DNA from: Telopea speciosissima
Taxonomy: Eukaryota > Streptophyta > Magnoliopsida > Proteales > Proteaceae
Direction: 5' to 3'
DNA: 64,000 nt
Assembly: GCF_018873765.1 (NCBI RefSeq)
Contig: NC_057924.1
Span: 930,001-994,000 of the forward strand
The notes under the pieces were generated by a model. That model was not told the origin of the DNA. It searched no databases and saw only the letters and a list, made by a program, of their open reading frames with translations. This document shows, one piece after another, positions 61,001 through 64,000 of the stretch (position 1 is the first letter of the stretch; each line of letters opens with the position of its first letter). Position numbers and translations under genes: made by a program.

Positions 61001-64000
61001 TGTGGTACAAACTTTTTATATTTGAACAACATATCAGGATTATTTTGCTTGGTGTGCAGGACAACTGGAGAGAACTGCTGTGCTGAAAGCAATATGTGCG
61101 GGATTTAAAGAGACCACTGAACCTGCAGTTTGTTTGAGTGGAGGTCAACATTTCTATTCCTTTTTTTAGTCAATACTGATCCCTGAAGTTTATCTTTGGA
61201 TCTACGCATTGACATTTTATTGGCTTTCTATATTTCTACAGATATCGAGACTAATCAATGTCTTGAAAGAAATGGTGGTTGTTGGGAGGATCTGAAATCT
61301 AATATTAGTGCTTGCAAGGTATTCAACTTAGATTGTCACATGCATGTTGGTTTGTTTGGTTCTCAAAGTTGTGTAGTGTCCATTGGAACAAAATTTGATT
61401 TTGGAGATTTCACATACTGTGATTATGTGCTCTGCTTCCCAACACACCTAATTCCACTTGCATGAACACCTTTCTAGATTAAATTCTAGCAAAAATTTCA
61501 TTCACTTCCACTTGTTAAACAGATATGGTATCTCTTTTCTATTATATGTTGTAGCCAAAGTGTGTCTCTGTATAAGTTATGAGCTTCTGATTTTGGGTCA
61601 ATTTTCTTTGATTAGGATACTTTCAGGGGCAGAGTTTGTGAGTGCCCTGTGGCTAATGGTGTTCAATATCACGGAGATGGTTACACATCTTGTCAAGGTA
61701 CTATTATTCCTTCTGTTGGTGTCCCATTATGGCAGTCTAACCTAGGCAGCATATATATTTGTTATTTTCAATTCAAACAGTGACCAGTATATTGATACAT
61801 TGTGCAAGGGTTTCTCTTATGAAATGGACATAACATATTAATTGTAGCCTCTATTTTGTTGTTATTGCTCTCCCATGGCAGCATTAAAATGTTCTTCATA
61901 TTTATCCTCTACATGGATAACATAAATATGTTTCCTTTATGGTCACAATAAGAGTTTGCACCAAATTTGAGTCATCATCACTCATCACTCATCATTGTAT
62001 TATCGCTAGAACTCTTAAATCATATGTTTGGAGTCAGCTATGCAAATGCTGTCCCACTATGCTGTAATAGCTAGACAAATTCCATTAACATGTCTGTTGA
62101 GATATTCCATAACTACCACGGTGGTGTCCTCTCCACCTTTCTTCATCTTCCTAGAGCCTACAACCAGCACCAAAAATCTGATTTTATAAATCTATCAAGG
62201 TTTTTGTTGCATAGGGTCATACTACTTCAATCAACTGTCATCATTTTTTTTCTTGGGCAACTCAGATTTCAGTTAGACATGCTTAATCATAATGGTTTGG
62301 TGTTTTCTGAGACTTGCCACTTATCCATAGCATTGTCCACATCTCAACTTATTTCATTCTCTCTCTACATTTCTTGGTTGCCCAACATTGTACTCCCTAA
62401 AGTACCCAATATTGTGGTCTTCCTATAAAACTTCCTCTTTGTTTGATTTATATGTATTGATCACATATGGCTTTGGGAATTTCCCCCTCAGCTTCTCCCC
62501 ATGGATGATCAAAATTATGTGGTGGAAATGATTGTTTTCGGGTGGTGTCATATCCTTTTTATTGTTATAGCTTCTTTCTCTTCTAAATGCTATGTTTGCG
62601 ACTCTTATTTAATGAAGTGTGTTTTCTTTCAGGAATAAAAACCCAGGATCCAAATTCCCGTAGGCACTAGTAGTACTTCATGACTTTGACTGTGATTTGA
62701 AAATTCAATATTGCTCTATTATTTCCATCACTTGGATAAAAGATACGAGTTTAATTAAGGCTTTTCCAGGATTACTACCCACTTTAATCTGTATTATTTG
62801 AATGGTGACACCCATTAACTACTATATAAACACAAACAATGGAACTAACTTTGTTTTTTTTTTTCTCCTTAACAGCGGTAGGACCTGGAAGGTGTGCTGT
62901 CAATAATGGTGGTTGCTGGTCGGATAGTAAAAACGGAAAAACCGTTTCAGCTTGTTCAGTTCTGTGTCATTTTCCCTCATCTTTTTCTCTTTATTTTTTT
63001 AATGGTCCCTGCATATTTTTAGTTAATTAAACATCATTCAAGTTCTATGCATGATTAATTATACTCCAAGCTATCTGATTCCTTCCTCTCCCTATCTTAC
63101 ATAAATCTCTTGTTTTCCTAAAATAGGATTCCGAGTTAACAGGGTGCGACTGCCCATTAGGCTTCCGCGGGGATGGTCATACATGTGAAGGTACTTTTCT
63201 GATTTTCCTCTATCTTACAGGATAATTCTGTCTCTTTGACATACCATTTCTCTCTTCTTTTATCCAAGTATTCATTATATCCCCCTTTCCATTGTGTGTA
63301 GATATTAACGAATGCAAGGAAGGTCTTGCTTGTCAGTGCAATGGTTGCACTTGTACGAACACATGGGGTGGATATGACTGCAAGTGCAAAGGGGACCTTC
63401 TTTACATAAAGGAACAGGACACATGTATTGGTAAGGAGAAAGCAGTCAAGTGGGAAAACCATAGCTGCAAGGATAGATTATATGTTATAGCAGCTAGTTT
63501 ATTATGCACTCCAGATCTAAATTTATACTGGAACTAGGATTCCAGATCTCATGGTCCCGAAAAATCTGAAGGTTCTTGTGTTTTTCTTCTTTTTGTGTGT
63601 GTGTGTGTTTAATTTGAGTATGTGATTTAACCTCACTGTAGGTGCTGTTGGGTCTAGCATCTTTGGGCTGCATGTAAAATGTCTCATGATGCCTTTTCCT
63701 CTATTTGACAGCTAAAAACACATCAAAGTTTGGATGGTTCGTTTCTATTTTTGTCCTAGCTGCTGTTGTGGGGGCTGGTATAGCAGGTTACATGTTCTAC
63801 AAATACAGGCTCCGGGTATGTCAGAAGAGAATTAAGAGGATATGAGCTAATGTTATATCCCATTCAAGACTCTCGATGAGATATTTGATTCTTGGTCCTT
63901 ATTTTCTTATCTTTTAAATGCAGTCATACATGGACTCGGAGATCATGGCTATCATGTCACAGTACATGCCAATTGACAACCAACAGAACGAAGTCGAAAC
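58090..64000 (+). CDS. VSR: Vacuolar sorting receptor (VSR/BP-80), 12 exons seen, cut by the window edge
   Basis: VSRs are type I membrane receptors that bind vacuolar sorting signals and cycle between Golgi/TGN and prevacuolar compartments (family knowledge). Exons: 58090-58390, 59186-59878, 59986-60074, 60364-60433, 61060-61143, 61242-61318, 61616-61697, 62876-62958, 63127-63190, 63302-63430, 63712-63815, 63924-64000 (incomplete). Phases agree throughout, giving about 617 aa to the edge. A signal peptide (residues 1-25, cleavage after HVYA) leads to [18 protein letters not shown] protease-associated domain follows ([20 protein letters not shown]), then the VSR central region ([20 protein letters not shown]), then Cys-rich EGF-like repeats ([22 protein letters not shown], calcium-binding type DINECKEG). 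The transmembrane span is at about residues 563-585 ([19 protein letters not shown]). The tail has YMPI where YMPL is usual, still a YxxPhi adaptor motif. The paralogue number cannot be decided. Confidence 0.95.

Noticed and set aside
1-64000. CRISPR arrays, bacterial operons or phage systems
   Set aside because: The window is plant nuclear DNA. The regularly spaced repeats seen are microsatellites, tandem duplications or transposon subterminal repeats.

Overview
This is a window of plant nuclear DNA, most likely from a eudicot. The genes have GT/AG introns of up to about 8 kb. The protein families are plant-specific (a VARICOSE-type decapping scaffold, a nuclear-encoded mitochondrial maturase, a vacuolar sorting receptor). 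The rest is AT-rich and packed with plant transposons and pieces of plastid DNA. I cannot name the species.

Layout. 1-4.5 kb: repeats (SINE-like, a MULE-type element with a nested MITE). 4.5-24 kb, minus strand: a 12-exon VARICOSE (EDC4) gene of about 1407 codons, with a 1.4 kb MULE in intron 1 and about 5.4 kb of repeat-rich DNA in intron 4. 24-29.5 kb: intergenic DNA with MITEs and a hAT-type element. 29.9-30.1 kb, plus strand: a 76-aa one-exon gene for a small membrane-anchor protein of unknown function. 32.7-44.0 kb, minus strand: five exons for the C-terminal 131 aa of the TFIIH subunit p62/TFB1. Its introns hold a 4.9 kb 5'-truncated LINE, SINEs, MITEs and a hAT-type element. The LINE itself contains a patchwork of at least five plastid fragments, a 490-bp tandem duplication and a hAT-type element. 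The N-terminal TFB1 exons were not found. 45.6-47.9 kb, minus strand: the intronless gene for nMAT2, a maturase that helps splice mitochondrial group II introns. It is full length apart from a one-base frameshift near its 3' end. 48-57.5 kb: AT-rich intergenic DNA with several hAT- and MULE-type elements bounded by clear target-site duplications (TSDs) and a LINE RNase H tail. 58.1-64 kb, plus strand: a vacuolar sorting receptor gene with 12 exons seen, cut by the right window edge.

The genes are unrelated housekeeping functions (mRNA decapping, transcription/DNA repair, organelle intron splicing, vacuolar trafficking) and do not form a shared pathway. I found no new multi-gene system. The most unusual structures are the plastid patchwork inside the LINE with its later tandem duplication, the frameshifted nMAT2, and the TFB1 gene whose 5' part is missing or lies beyond nMAT2. 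Many TSDs could be read directly, so the transposon boundaries are better supported than is usual without a database search.
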